DNA from: Lentzea sp. NEAU-D7
GTDB taxonomy: Bacteria > Actinomycetota > Actinomycetes > Mycobacteriales > Pseudonocardiaceae
DNA: 64,000 nucleotides
Assembly (NCBI RefSeq): GCF_026242055.1
Contig: NZ_JAPJDL010000002.1
Location: 62,001-126,000, forward strand
Reading direction: 5' to 3'
Below the pieces are notes generated by a model. It was not told where the DNA came from and did not search any database. It saw nothing but the letters and a program-made list of their open reading frames with translations. The position numbers were made by a program, and so were the translations under genes. Position 1 is the first letter of the stretch. Each line of letters begins with the position of its first letter. Positions 25,816 through 34,772 of this stretch are shown piece by piece.

Positions 25816-26301
25816 TCATTCCACTGATCGGGGCAGGGCGTTGCGCAGCCGGATGCCGCTGAACTCCAGGGGGCTCGCCGTCACCGCGTCCCAGAACGGC
25901 CAGAGGTTCGCGAGCACGCGCAGCTCGATCCCCGCCTTCTCGTGCAACGCGAACAGGTCGCCGACGCGCTCGGCCGGACCCAGCGGCAGCACCGGCTCGG
26001 TCGCGACGTGGGCGTGGTCCTCGAACGGCTGGAACTGCTCGCTGTCGAACCGGTAGGCGTACAGCTCCACGGTCCGCATCCGCTCCAGCCACCCGTACTC
26101 GATCGCGTGCACCCTGGTCGTGCTCGTCCAGACCATCACCCGCGGGCACTGCCGCGGAAACCAGTAGGCGGGGCAACGCGTGGCGTCCACCGCCCACACG
26201 TACTCGCCGGCCTGCCGCGCGGTCGCCGCCAGGTGCGGGACGAACCGGGTGATCGTGGGATCTTCGGAGAAGTGCAACACCTGACCGGGTTCGGGCCGCA
26301 T
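25816..26301 (-). CDS. Conserved actinobacterial protein, probably DUF6886
   Basis: A 161-aa cytosolic protein: MRPEPGQVLHFSEDPTITRF opens it and CPAYWFPRQCPRVMVW and VELYAYRFDSEQFQPF follow. This pattern is widespread in actinobacteria and I recall it as DUF6886, without certainty. No catalytic motif recognised. It ends 9 bp before the response regulator start, so it may lead that operon. An 18-bp gap separates it from the divergent lipoprotein. Confidence 0.75.
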   Translation of the reverse strand: MRPEPGQVLHFSEDPTITRFVPHLAATARQAGEYVWAVDATRCPAYWFPRQCPRVMVWTSTTRVHAIEYGWLERMRTVELYAYRFDSEQFQPFEDHAHVATEPVLPLGPAERVGDLFALHEKAGIELRVLANLWPFWDAVTASPLEFSGIRLRNALPRSVE

Positions 26302-26306
26302 GTGGT

Positions 26307-26312
26307 CATACT
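26307..26312 (+). promoter_or_regulatory. Candidate -10 element for a leaderless transcript
   Basis: catact lies 7 bp before the ATG at 26320, the spacing expected when transcription starts at the A of the start codon. No ribosome site is present. Confidence 0.4.
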
Positions 26313-26319
26313 GGCCCGC

Positions 26320-27342
26320 ATGCGCAGGCTGACGCTCGCGGTTTTGCTGGTCCTCGCCGGCTGCTCTTCGGGCGGTGCGGACAACACCGTCGGTTTCACC
26401 GCCATCGACCTCACGGCCACACCCGAAGCGTTGGCGACGCACGGCGACATGCTGGTAATCGGCACCCGTCCGGCCGACCACCCCGAACTCGTCACCCGGA
26501 CCAAAGACGGCACGCTGTCGAACTCCAGGCTGACCCCGGCGACGCCGTACGGCAAGGAAGCGCACTGGTACGGCCTCACCTCCGACGGCACCACGATCAC
26601 CGGCGTCGGCGGCGAACGGGGCGGCGCGCACGGCAACGTCCGCTGGAGCGCCTGGACCGGCGACACCCGTGCCGTCAACGAGAAACCGCAGGCCTTCAGC
26701 ACGTTCGGCGGCTACGGCGCGGGCGAGCTGATCGGCCCGGTGCGCACGGCGAAGGGTCCGCTGATCATCGGCACCTGGCAGAGCGCCAAGGCGGGCCTCG
26801 ACATCGCGGCCTGGACCTACGCCGACGGCACCTGGACCCGTCAGCCGTCGGCCGGCACCGTGCTCGAGAGCTCGCAGGAGCTCCTCCGGTTCCCGCTGGC
26901 CGTCACCCCGGACGGCGACGGCGCGCTCGTGACCGGCTGGCAGATCGCGAAGGGCACCGTGAGCGCCGCGGTCTGGCGGTTCGACGGCACCACCTGGACC
27001 ACCGCCACCCTCCCGGACGGCGACGCCGCGCTGGCCGCCCGCTGCTGGGACGGCACCTGCCACGTCGTGGGCCGCGCCAAGGGCAAGCTCGCCTGGTGGT
27101 CGGGCCCGGACTGGAAGAAGCTCACCACCCCGGACGTCCCCGTCGGCGACGACGCCGTCCTCGCCGCGCCCGTCCCCGTCGACGGCGTCCCGACGCTGGT
27201 CGTCGACCACGGCGGCGTGAAGCTGGTGTCGGAGAAGGGCGAGCGCCCGGCGGACGGACCGTCCGGCGCGGTGGTGGCGGTGGAGAAGACCGGCGACCAG
27301 GTGTTCGTGATCGCGGGCGGCCGGCTGTGGCGGCTCAGCTGA
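26320..27342 (+). CDS. Exported lipoprotein, probable beta-propeller-like
   Basis: A 340-aa protein with a lipoprotein signal (MRRLTLAVLLVLAGC; Cys15). The mature part has repeated W-x-strand segments (VRWSAWTGDTRAV, LDIAAWTYADGTWTR, SAAVWRFDGTTWTTATL, KLAWWSGPDWKKLTT), suggesting a beta-propeller of several blades. No catalytic residues recognised. Likely leaderless expression. Confidence 0.78.
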   Translation: MRRLTLAVLLVLAGCSSGGADNTVGFTAIDLTATPEALATHGDMLVIGTRPADHPELVTRTKDGTLSNSRLTPATPYGKEAHWYGLTSDGTTITGVGGERGGAHGNVRWSAWTGDTRAVNEKPQAFSTFGGYGAGELIGPVRTAKGPLIIGTWQSAKAGLDIAAWTYADGTWTRQPSAGTVLESSQELLRFPLAVTPDGDGALVTGWQIAKGTVSAAVWRFDGTTWTTATLPDGDAALAARCWDGTCHVVGRAKGKLAWWSGPDWKKLTTPDVPVGDDAVLAAPVPVDGVPTLVVDHGGVKLVSEKGERPADGPSGAVVAVEKTGDQVFVIAGGRLWRLS

Positions 27343-27907
27343 CCGGTGGCTTCTCCAAGCCCGAGAACACGGTGTCAGGCCGGGCTGCCTCGCTCGGCGT
27401 CGCCGATGAGTCCCGCGCGGTCGATCGCCGCGTGAGCCTGCTCCGGCAGGTGTGACGTGCTTCACGACGTTCGGTGCAGCCGCCGCTGAGCCGCCCGGAC
27501 GACGGCCCTGCTCCGCGTCGATGCAGTTACGGTGGACACCCGAAGCGCTTCAGAGAGTGATGTCCAGTTTATGATCACATTGCGCTGCTTGTCCCACGTC
27601 TTCCGGCGATTGCATTCACCCGGATGCGTCACATCCATCCGTGGTGAGACAGAACTTCACGGTGAATACGGCGATCCGGCCGCGCAATGGTCACGCTTCG
27701 GCACACAATTGACGAGAGTCAACTGTTGATGTGGCAGTTCGGCCGCCCTTTCCTCCACGCATGGGTGACTATGGCCCGGTCAGTGGGCCTCCGCGTATTG
27801 GTGGGGGTGGGCAGCGGTCCGCCAGATCGGCGGTTAATCTCTTGCAACTCGTCCACTGCAATCCAGTGTGCCGATGTCGCAACCACCGGGGAGAGGACTG
27901 AACACGG
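27343..27907. other. 565-bp intergenic regulatory region upstream of the peptide importer
   Basis: No convincing gene. The short frames here lack ribosome sites and coding bias. The region is locally AT-richer from 27530 to 27880. It holds a Crp-like site at 27451-27466, a ttgac-gaga-gtcaa repeat at 27709-27722, and a gttaat/ttgcaa stretch near 27833-27846. It likely contains the promoter(s) of the importer operon. Confidence 0.55.
27451..27466. promoter_or_regulatory. Crp-like site
   Basis: tgtgacgtgcttcacg matches the TGTGA-N6-TCACA Crp consensus at 9 of 10 informative bases. It is about 440 bp from the importer start, so relevance is uncertain. Confidence 0.35.
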
Positions 27908-28885
27908 GTGGCCGGATTTCTGTTGCGGCGGTTGGTCAACTACGTGGTGCTCGCCCTAGTGGCGACGTTCCTCGCGTTCACGTTGGCCTCCGCCACCTTT
28001 GACCCGATCGGGGTGCTGCAACAACGCAACCCACCGCCGCCGGCGGCATCGATCGAGGCGAAGAAACGAGACCTGCACCTCGACCAGCCGATCCCGCAGC
28101 GGTTCGTCACGTGGATGGGCGGGGTGGTGCAGGGCGACTTCGGCCGCACGATCACCGATCGCCCGATCACGGACGAACTCGGCAGGCGCATCGGCGTGAG
28201 CTTGAGGCTGTTCCTGCTCGGCATCACGATCGGCATCCTGTTCGGAGTGCTGCTCGGTGTCGTGAGCGCGATCCGGCAGTACAAGTTCAGCGACTACTTC
28301 GCGACCCTGTTCAGCTTCATACTCCTGTCCACACCCGTGTTCGTGCTGGGCACGCTGCTGAAGATGGGCGCACAGGGGATCAACGACTCGATCGGCACGA
28401 ACGTGCTGATCTTCGTCGGTGAGACGACACCCGGATTCCAGGGCAACTGGTTCGAGCACCTGGGCGACCGGCTGCAGCACCTGATCGTGCCGACGCTCGC
28501 GATCGCGCTCGGCCAGATCGCCTACTACAGCCGCTACCAGCGCTCGTCGATGCTCGACGTGCTCGGCAGCGACTTCCTGCGCACCGCCCAGGCCAAGGGG
28601 CTGACCCGCCGCAAGGCGCTGTTCAAGCACGGCCTGCGCACCGCGCTCATCCCGATGGCGACCCTGTTCGCGTTCGGTTTCGGCCTGCTCGTCGTCGGTG
28701 GCACGTTCACCGAGCGGATCTTCGGCTGGTTCGGCATGGGTGACTGGCTCGTCACCGGCATCTCGGCGCAGGACACGAACATCACCGCCACGGTGACGCT
28801 CTTCGTCGCGGTGTGCGTGCTGTTCTCCGGCTGGCTCGCCGACGTGCTGTACGCCGCGCTCGACCCCCGAATCCGCGTGAACTAG
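27908..28885 (+). CDS. Oligopeptide-type ABC transporter permease (DppB-like)
   Basis: A 325-aa permease with an N-terminal helix and a domain of about five more. The DppB signatures are FLLRRLVNYVVLALVATFLAF, the FTERIFGWFGMGDWL segment near the end, and the cytoplasmic loop DFLRTAQAKGLTRRKALFKHGLR. GTG start with gagagg upstream. First gene of a four-gene importer operon. Confidence 0.93.
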   Translation: MAGFLLRRLVNYVVLALVATFLAFTLASATFDPIGVLQQRNPPPPAASIEAKKRDLHLDQPIPQRFVTWMGGVVQGDFGRTITDRPITDELGRRIGVSLRLFLLGITIGILFGVLLGVVSAIRQYKFSDYFATLFSFILLSTPVFVLGTLLKMGAQGINDSIGTNVLIFVGETTPGFQGNWFEHLGDRLQHLIVPTLAIALGQIAYYSRYQRSSMLDVLGSDFLRTAQAKGLTRRKALFKHGLRTALIPMATLFAFGFGLLVVGGTFTERIFGWFGMGDWLVTGISAQDTNITATVTLFVAVCVLFSGWLADVLYAALDPRIRVN

Positions 28886-28901
28886 GCAAGGTGACGACGA
28901 C

Positions 28902-29879
28902 GTGACCGTGATCCTCAACGAGGGGGACGCCGCCGGAACCACCGGCGCCGCCTCCGGTGGCCCAGTCGACGCGGCGCCCGAACCGGGCAAGGCGATGACG
29001 CGCGGCCGGCTGGTGCTCATCCGCTTCATGCGCAACAAGCTGGCGCTGGTCGGCCTGCTGGTCATCATCGGCATGTACCTGATGGCGTTCGTGGGCCCGC
29101 TTCTGTCGAAGTGGAGCTACGACACCCAGGACTACACCGCGTTCCTGGAGCCTCCCTACTCCGAGCACATCTTCGGCACCGACAAGATCGGTACCGACAT
29201 GTTCGCGTTGACCATGCGCGGGCTGCAGAAGTCGTTGATCATCGGCCTGCTCGTGGCGCTGATCTCGACGACCGTGGCCGCGATCGTCGGTGCGGCCGCC
29301 GGCTACTTCCTCGGTGTCGCCGACAAGGCGCTCATGTGGGTCGTCGACCTGCTGCTGGTGCTGCCGTCGTTCCTGATCATCGCGATCCTGAGCCCGTGGT
29401 TCCGCGGCAAGTCGTGGTTCCTGCTGGTGCTGATGCTCGCGGCGTTCCAGTGGATGATCACCGCCCGCATCGTGCGCGGCATGACGCTGACGCTGAAGGA
29501 ACGCGAGTTCGTGAAGGCGGCCAAGTTCATGGGCCAGCCCGCACGCAAGATCATCGCCAAGCACATCGTGCCGAACATGGCGTCGCTGCTCATCATCGAC
29601 GCGACCATCAACGTCGGATCCGCCGTGCTCGCCGAGACCGGCCTGAGCTACTTCGGGTTCGGCGTGCAGTCGCCCGACGTCTCGCTCGGCACGCTGATCG
29701 GCGGCAACGCCGAGTCCGCGACGACCTTCCCCTGGCTGTTCCTGTTCCCGGCGGGCTTCCTCGTCGTGTTCGTGCTGGCGGTGAACTGGGTCGGCGACGG
29801 GCTCCGTGACGCGCTCGACCCCACCTCCACGCGCGTGCGCCGCAAGGAGAAGAAGGACACCAAGGAGAAGGCCGCCTGA
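28902..29879 (+). CDS. Oligopeptide-type ABC transporter permease (DppC-like)
   Basis: A 325-aa permease with an OppC N-domain (RFMRNKLALVGLLVIIGMYLMAF), a conserved periplasmic block (EHIFGTDKIGTDMF) and a coupling loop (EREFVKAAKFMGQPARKIIAKHIVPN). Its stop overlaps the ATPase ATG by one base. Confidence 0.93.
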   Translation: MTVILNEGDAAGTTGAASGGPVDAAPEPGKAMTRGRLVLIRFMRNKLALVGLLVIIGMYLMAFVGPLLSKWSYDTQDYTAFLEPPYSEHIFGTDKIGTDMFALTMRGLQKSLIIGLLVALISTTVAAIVGAAAGYFLGVADKALMWVVDLLLVLPSFLIIAILSPWFRGKSWFLLVLMLAAFQWMITARIVRGMTLTLKEREFVKAAKFMGQPARKIIAKHIVPNMASLLIIDATINVGSAVLAETGLSYFGFGVQSPDVSLGTLIGGNAESATTFPWLFLFPAGFLVVFVLAVNWVGDGLRDALDPTSTRVRRKEKKDTKEKAA

Positions 29880-32002
29880 TGACCACCTCGGAGCTCCAGT
29901 TCGACACGCCGTCCGACCGTGTCGTCGAGGGACCGGTTCTGCAGGTCGAAGACCTCCACGTGTCCTTCCCGAGCGAGTCCGGCCGCGTGCAGGCCGTGCG
30001 CGGCCTGAGCTACCACGTCGCGCCCGGCGAGGTCCTCGGCATCGTCGGCGAGTCCGGCTCGGGCAAGTCCGTGTCGTCGCTCGCCGTCATGGGCCTGCTG
30101 CCGTCCTCGGCGCGCATCACCGGTTCCATCAAGTTCCAGGGCCGCGAGCTCATCGGCCAGAACGACGCGGAGCTGTCGAAGATCCGCGGCCGCCGCATCT
30201 CGATGGTGTTCCAGGACCCGCTGTCCGCGCTGACGCCGGTCTTCACCGTCGGCGACCAGATCGCCGAGGCGATCCTGGTGCACCGCAAGGTGTCCAAGCA
30301 GGCGGCCGCGAAGCGCGCGGTCGAGCTGCTCGACCTCGTCGGCATCCCGAACGCCGCCGAGCGCGCCAAGGCGTTCCCGCACGAGTTCTCCGGCGGCATG
30401 CGGCAGCGCGCGGTGATCGCGATGGCGATCGCCAACGACCCCGACCTGATCATCGCCGACGAGCCGACCACCGCGCTCGACGTGACGGTGCAGGCGCAGG
30501 TGCTGCAGCTGCTCGAGACCGCGCAGGAGGTCACCGGCGCGGGCATCGTGATCATCACCCACGACCTCGGCGTCGTCGCCGGGTTCGCGGACCGGCTGAT
30601 GGTCATGTACGCGGGCCGCGCCGTCGAAAAGGGCAAGGTCGACGAGATCTACCAGCAGCCGCGCATGCCGTACACGCTCGGCCTGCTCGGCTCGATCCCG
30701 CGCCTCGACGTCAGCGAGAAGCAGGCGCTGGTGCCGATCAAGGGCCAGCCGCCGTCGCTCACGGACCTGCCCGACGGCTGCCCGTTCGCGCCGCGCTGCC
30801 CGATGGTCGTCGACGCCTGCCACACGGCGGAGCCTCCGCTGATGGACGTCGACGGCTCCGTCGAGCACGCCGCCGCGTGCATCCGCACCAACGAGATCGC
30901 GGCGACCGACGCCGAGGGCGCCGAGGCCGCGGTCGAGATCTTCGGTGCCGAGGTGGCCGGCGAGCCCGAGGTCGCGAAGATCCCGCGCGAGCAGCGCGAG
31001 GTCGTGCTGGGCCTCGACAACCTCGTCAAGGAGTACCCGGTCAACAAGGGCGTGGTGTTCAAGCGCCGCGTCGGCACGGTGCACGCGGTCGCGGGCATCT
31101 CGTTCGACATCCGCGAGGGCGAGACCCTGGGCCTCGTCGGCGAGTCGGGCTGCGGCAAGACCACGACGCTGATGGAGATCCTCAACCTCCAGAAGCCCAT
31201 GGGCGGCGAGATCTCCGTGCTCGGCACGAAGTCGTCCGAAGTGGACGCCAAGCGCCGCTTCGCGATCCGCCGCGACATGTCCGTGGTCTTCCAGGACCCG
31301 ATGGCGTCGCTCGACCCGCGCCTCACGATCCACGACTGCATCGCCGAGCCGATGCAGGTCCACGGCTACTCGAAGGACGAGATCAACCGGCGCGTGCCGG
31401 AGCTGATGAGGCTCGTCGGCCTGCGTCCCGAGCAGCTGTCGCGCTACCCCGGTGAGTTCTCCGGCGGTCAGCGCCAGCGCATCGGCATCGCGCGGGCGCT
31501 CGCGCTCGAACCGAAGCTCGTCGTGCTCGACGAGCCGGTGTCGGCGCTGGACGTCTCCATCCAGGCGGGTGTCATCAACCTGCTGGAGGAGCTCAAGTCC
31601 AAGCTGGGCCTGGCCTACCTGTTCGTGGCACACGACCTGTCGGTGGTGCGCCACATCGCGGACCGGGTGGCCGTCATGTACCTCGGGAAGATCATCGAGA
31701 TCGGCGAGGTGAACTCGGTCTTCGAGGCGCCGCGCCACCCGTACACGCAGGCACTGCTGTCGGCGATCCCGATCCCCGACCCCGTCAAGGAGCGGCAGCG
31801 GGAGAGGATCATCCTCACCGGCGACCTGCCGAGCCCGGCGAACCCGCCGTCCGGCTGCCGCTTCCGGACCCGCTGCTTCCTGCACGCGTCGCTGCCGCCC
31901 GAGAAGCAGCGCCAGTGCATCGAGGTGGAACCACCGCGCGAGGTGCAGGCCGAGGACCACGAGGCCGCCTGCCACTTCGCCCAGATCCGTCAGGTTCTCT
32001 GA
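29879..32002 (+). CDS. Fused double ATPase of the oligopeptide importer (DppD-DppF)
   Basis: A 707-aa protein with two complete ABC ATPase halves. Half 1: Walker A GESGSGKS, signature FSGGMRQRAVIAMAIA, Walker B LIIADEPTTALDV. Half 2: Walker A GESGCGKT, signature FSGGQRQRIGIARALA, Walker B LVVLDEPVSALDV. Each half ends with the C-rich oligopeptide ATPase tail (CPFAPRCPMVVDAC; CRFRTRCFLHAS), which in relatives binds an Fe-S cluster or zinc. The single-chain layout replaces separate DppD and DppF. Confidence 0.95.
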   Translation: MTTSELQFDTPSDRVVEGPVLQVEDLHVSFPSESGRVQAVRGLSYHVAPGEVLGIVGESGSGKSVSSLAVMGLLPSSARITGSIKFQGRELIGQNDAELSKIRGRRISMVFQDPLSALTPVFTVGDQIAEAILVHRKVSKQAAAKRAVELLDLVGIPNAAERAKAFPHEFSGGMRQRAVIAMAIANDPDLIIADEPTTALDVTVQAQVLQLLETAQEVTGAGIVIITHDLGVVAGFADRLMVMYAGRAVEKGKVDEIYQQPRMPYTLGLLGSIPRLDVSEKQALVPIKGQPPSLTDLPDGCPFAPRCPMVVDACHTAEPPLMDVDGSVEHAAACIRTNEIAATDAEGAEAAVEIFGAEVAGEPEVAKIPREQREVVLGLDNLVKEYPVNKGVVFKRRVGTVHAVAGISFDIREGETLGLVGESGCGKTTTLMEILNLQKPMGGEISVLGTKSSEVDAKRRFAIRRDMSVVFQDPMASLDPRLTIHDCIAEPMQVHGYSKDEINRRVPELMRLVGLRPEQLSRYPGEFSGGQRQRIGIARALALEPKLVVLDEPVSALDVSIQAGVINLLEELKSKLGLAYLFVAHDLSVVRHIADRVAVMYLGKIIEIGEVNSVFEAPRHPYTQALLSAIPIPDPVKERQRERIILTGDLPSPANPPSGCRFRTRCFLHASLPPEKQRQCIEVEPPREVQAEDHEAACHFAQIRQVL

Positions 32003-32088
32003 TGCATCCGTCGCCTCAGCAGACCTGCGAGCACGAAGGAACAGTGTCCCCGGCAACTGGTGTCCGGGCACGAGGGAGGTTCACGACA

Positions 32089-33783
32089 GTGAGTCGACGT
32101 ACCAAGGTGGGAGTGACCGCGCTGGCCGTCGTCGCCCTCACGCTTACCGCGTGTGGGGGGCCCAGCAACAACGCGAACTCCGGGCTCAAGGGCGCGGAGA
32201 ACGCGATCGGCCAGGCGGACATCAACCCGCAGGACGCGTCCAAGGTCAAGGACGGCGGCGAGTTCCGCTGGCCGGTCGACCAGTTGCCGGACAACTGGAA
32301 CTACAACCAGCTCGACGGCACCAACGCCGACGGCCGCCGCATGATCGACACGGTGATGCCGAACCTGTTCAAGCAGCAGCCCGACTCGAAGATCGTCGTC
32401 AACAAGGACGTCCTCGACGACGCGAAGCTGGCTTCCTCCGACCCGCAGGTCGTCGAGTACAAGATCAGCTCCAAGGCGAAGTGGTCGGACGGCACCGCGC
32501 TGTCCTGGCAGGACTTCGAGGCCATGTGGAAGTCCCTGAACGGGACCGACAAGGCCTTCGAGGTCGCCGGCACCACCGGTTACGAGGACATCGAGAAGGT
32601 CGAGAAGGGCGCGACCGACCAGGACGTCAAGGTGACGTTCAAGAAGAAGTTCGCCGAGTGGCAGGGTGGCCTGTTCTCGCCGCTCTACCCGAAGGCCATG
32701 TCCTCCTCGCCCGAGGAGTTCAACAAGGGCTGGGCCGACGCCCCGAAGATCACCGCCGGTCCGTTCAAGATCGGCACGATCGACCGCACCGCCAAGCTCG
32801 TGACCGTCGTGCAGGACCCGGCGTGGTGGGGCCCGAAGCCGAAGCTCGAGAAGATCACGTTCCGCCAGGTCGACCGCCCCGCCCTCGCGGACGCGCTCGC
32901 CAACGGCCAGATCGACTTCTTCGACATCGGCTCCAGCATCGACAACTTCACGCGTGCCAAGTCGATGCAGGGTGTGACGATCCGCCAGGCGATCACGCCG
33001 GACTACTCGCACATCACGTTCAACGGTGCGGACACGTCGATCCTCAAGGACGCGAAGCTCCGCGTCGCGCTGCAGCGCGGTATCGACACCAAGACCATCA
33101 CCAAGGCGCTGCTCGGCCAGATGATCAAGGGCGACGCGCAGGTCACCGGTAACCACTTCTTCCTGCTGGGCTCGGCCGGCTACAAGGACAACTCGTCCGT
33201 GGCGTCGTTCGACAAGGAAGCCGCGAAGAAGCAGCTCGACGAGCTGGGCTGGAAGCTCGAGGGCGAGACGCGCAAGAAGGACGGCAAGGAGCTCGTCGTC
33301 CGCTACGTCATCCCGACGCCGAACCCCACCTCCGACCAGATCGCGAAGCTCGTGCAGTCGCAGCTGAAGGAGATCGGCGCCAAGGTCGACATCCAGGCCG
33401 TTCCGTCGACCGACTTCTTCAAGCAGTTCGTGAACGTCGGCAACTTCGACATGACGGGCTTCCGCTGGCTGGCCTCGGCCACGCCGATCTCGGACAGCAA
33501 GGGCATCTACACGCTCGACCCGGCCAGCACCAACCAGAACTACGGCCGGATCGGCTCCGAAGAGGTCAACAAGCTGCTCGAGCAGGCCAACGGTGAGCTC
33601 GACGAGACCAAGCGTCTCGAGCTCGCCAACGAGGCCGACAAGAAGATCTGGGAGCTGGGCCACCAGCTGCCGCTGTACCAGCTGCCCGGCGCGGTCGCGG
33701 TGAAGAGCAACGTCGCCAACTTCGGCGCCGTCGCGTACGCGAACCGTCCGTACGACTACATCAACATGGGCTTCACCGAGTGA
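32089..33783 (+). CDS. Oligopeptide-type ABC transporter substrate-binding lipoprotein
   Basis: A 564-aa family 5 solute-binding protein. The lipobox is LTAC within VVALTLTACGG. YKISSKAKWSDGTALSWQDFEAMWKS is the standard family 5 block. The GTG at 32089 is chosen because gagggagg lies upstream and the signal peptide begins there; an ATG at 32002 would add a long hydrophilic leader. Placed after the ATPase, it completes the importer; likely ligands are peptides or other compounds. Confidence 0.93.
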   Translation: MSRRTKVGVTALAVVALTLTACGGPSNNANSGLKGAENAIGQADINPQDASKVKDGGEFRWPVDQLPDNWNYNQLDGTNADGRRMIDTVMPNLFKQQPDSKIVVNKDVLDDAKLASSDPQVVEYKISSKAKWSDGTALSWQDFEAMWKSLNGTDKAFEVAGTTGYEDIEKVEKGATDQDVKVTFKKKFAEWQGGLFSPLYPKAMSSSPEEFNKGWADAPKITAGPFKIGTIDRTAKLVTVVQDPAWWGPKPKLEKITFRQVDRPALADALANGQIDFFDIGSSIDNFTRAKSMQGVTIRQAITPDYSHITFNGADTSILKDAKLRVALQRGIDTKTITKALLGQMIKGDAQVTGNHFFLLGSAGYKDNSSVASFDKEAAKKQLDELGWKLEGETRKKDGKELVVRYVIPTPNPTSDQIAKLVQSQLKEIGAKVDIQAVPSTDFFKQFVNVGNFDMTGFRWLASATPISDSKGIYTLDPASTNQNYGRIGSEEVNKLLEQANGELDETKRLELANEADKKIWELGHQLPLYQLPGAVAVKSNVANFGAVAYANRPYDYINMGFTE

Positions 33784-33800
33784 TGTAGCAGGCTGTCGAC

Positions 33801-33834
33801 GGCCCGGCGGGTCTTCCCGCCGGGCCGTTTCTTC
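33801..33834 (+). terminator. Rho-independent terminator of the importer operon
   Basis: ggcccggcggg and cccgccgggcc form a perfect 11-bp stem with a tctt loop, followed by gtttctt. Confidence 0.92.
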
Positions 33835-33850
33835 CTGTTTGGAGCTTGTC

Positions 33851-34729
33851 TTGTTGCGTTCCCGGGTTCGCGCGCTGCGGTACGGCCTGTTCACGACGGC
33901 GGTCGTTCTGGCCGTGTGCTTCGTTGTCGCGTTGCTCTCCTGGCTGTCCTATTCGGACGATCGCGCCGTGCTGGCGTCGCTGACGTCCCGTGACACGGGC
34001 GAGGTCGTGTCCTTCTCCGACGGCGCGGTCGAGGTGCGCTGGCCGTCCGGGAGCGCCCGCGTCGCCTACGAGAACGGTGCGCGGATCGTCGGGAGGCAGA
34101 CGCAGGTGGCGTTCGACCCCGCGGACCCGTCGCGTGCCGTGATCCCCGGTTCGGACCTGTTCCTGGAGACCGACCGGGCGCTGGGTGGCGTGACGTTCTC
34201 CGTCGCGGTGGCGCTGCTGGTGGTCCTCGCCGGTGCCGTGCGCCTTCTGCTGGCCGTGCGTTCGGCACGTGCTCAGGGGACCACGGTGTCCGTGCGGCGG
34301 ATCCGGCTGCAGTCCGGGCTGATGGTGCGGTCGTGGCTGGAGATCGAGGGTCCGGTCGAGCGCTGGCTGCCCGTCTACTACGACCCGGTGCTCGTGACGC
34401 TGCCGTCGCCGTCGGACGTCGAACTGCGCGGCGGCCGGGTCGCCGTCGTCGACGGCGTGACCGTCTACCCGTCCGGCCGCCCGGTGACCAAGCACCCGCG
34501 CGGCCGCCGGCTCGACAACCCCGTGCAGCCCGATCCGGACACGCGCGCGCCACGCGGTCTGGCCGCCCAGCTGCGCGTCGACGCGGTGTTCATGGTGCCC
34601 GCGCCGGTCGTCGGCCTCTTCTGGGCCTACCTGGACGGCAGCGGGTTCACCGGCTGGATCACGGCCACCGTGATCGCGGCGGTGCTGGGCCTGTGGTGGG
34701 CGGCCCTGCGGGGTTCCGACCCCTCGTAA
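33851..34729 (+). CDS. DUF3592-like membrane protein
   Basis: A 292-aa protein with an N-terminal helix (GLFTTAVVLAVCFVVALLSWL), an extracytoplasmic domain of about 90 residues with DTGEVVSFSDGAVEVRWPSG, a second helix (VTFSVAVALLVVLAGAVRLLL), a cytosolic part and two C-terminal helices. This pattern resembles DUF3592 proteins. No ATG is available; the TTG at 33851 is chosen because ggag sits 6 nt upstream. It is 43 bp ahead of the caspase gene and may be co-transcribed. Confidence 0.7.
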   Translation: MLRSRVRALRYGLFTTAVVLAVCFVVALLSWLSYSDDRAVLASLTSRDTGEVVSFSDGAVEVRWPSGSARVAYENGARIVGRQTQVAFDPADPSRAVIPGSDLFLETDRALGGVTFSVAVALLVVLAGAVRLLLAVRSARAQGTTVSVRRIRLQSGLMVRSWLEIEGPVERWLPVYYDPVLVTLPSPSDVELRGGRVAVVDGVTVYPSGRPVTKHPRGRRLDNPVQPDPDTRAPRGLAAQLRVDAVFMVPAPVVGLFWAYLDGSGFTGWITATVIAAVLGLWWAALRGSDPS

Positions 34730-34750
34730 TGCTTCGTGCCCGGTGAGCGA

Positions 34751-34767
34751 CCTCCTCCAGTAGGAGG
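34751..34767 (+). promoter_or_regulatory. Hairpin covering the ribosome binding site of the caspase gene
   Basis: cctcct (34751-34756) pairs perfectly with the ribosome site aggagg (34762-34767) across a 5-nt loop, 5 bp before the ATG at 34773. If it forms, it hides the Shine-Dalgarno and would lower translation of the caspase-like protein. Confidence 0.6.
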
Positions 34768-34772
34768 CAGCT

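Noticed and set aside
27532..27959. Two short frames in the 565-bp gap upstream of the peptide importer
   Set aside because: No ribosome site, no codon bias and no recognised peptide; the region is more likely regulatory.
29648..32071. An 807-codon minus-strand frame antisense to the fused ATPase
   Set aside because: Composition is typical of the antisense of a high-GC gene (Asp/Arg/His-rich), while the plus strand has two perfect sets of ABC motifs.
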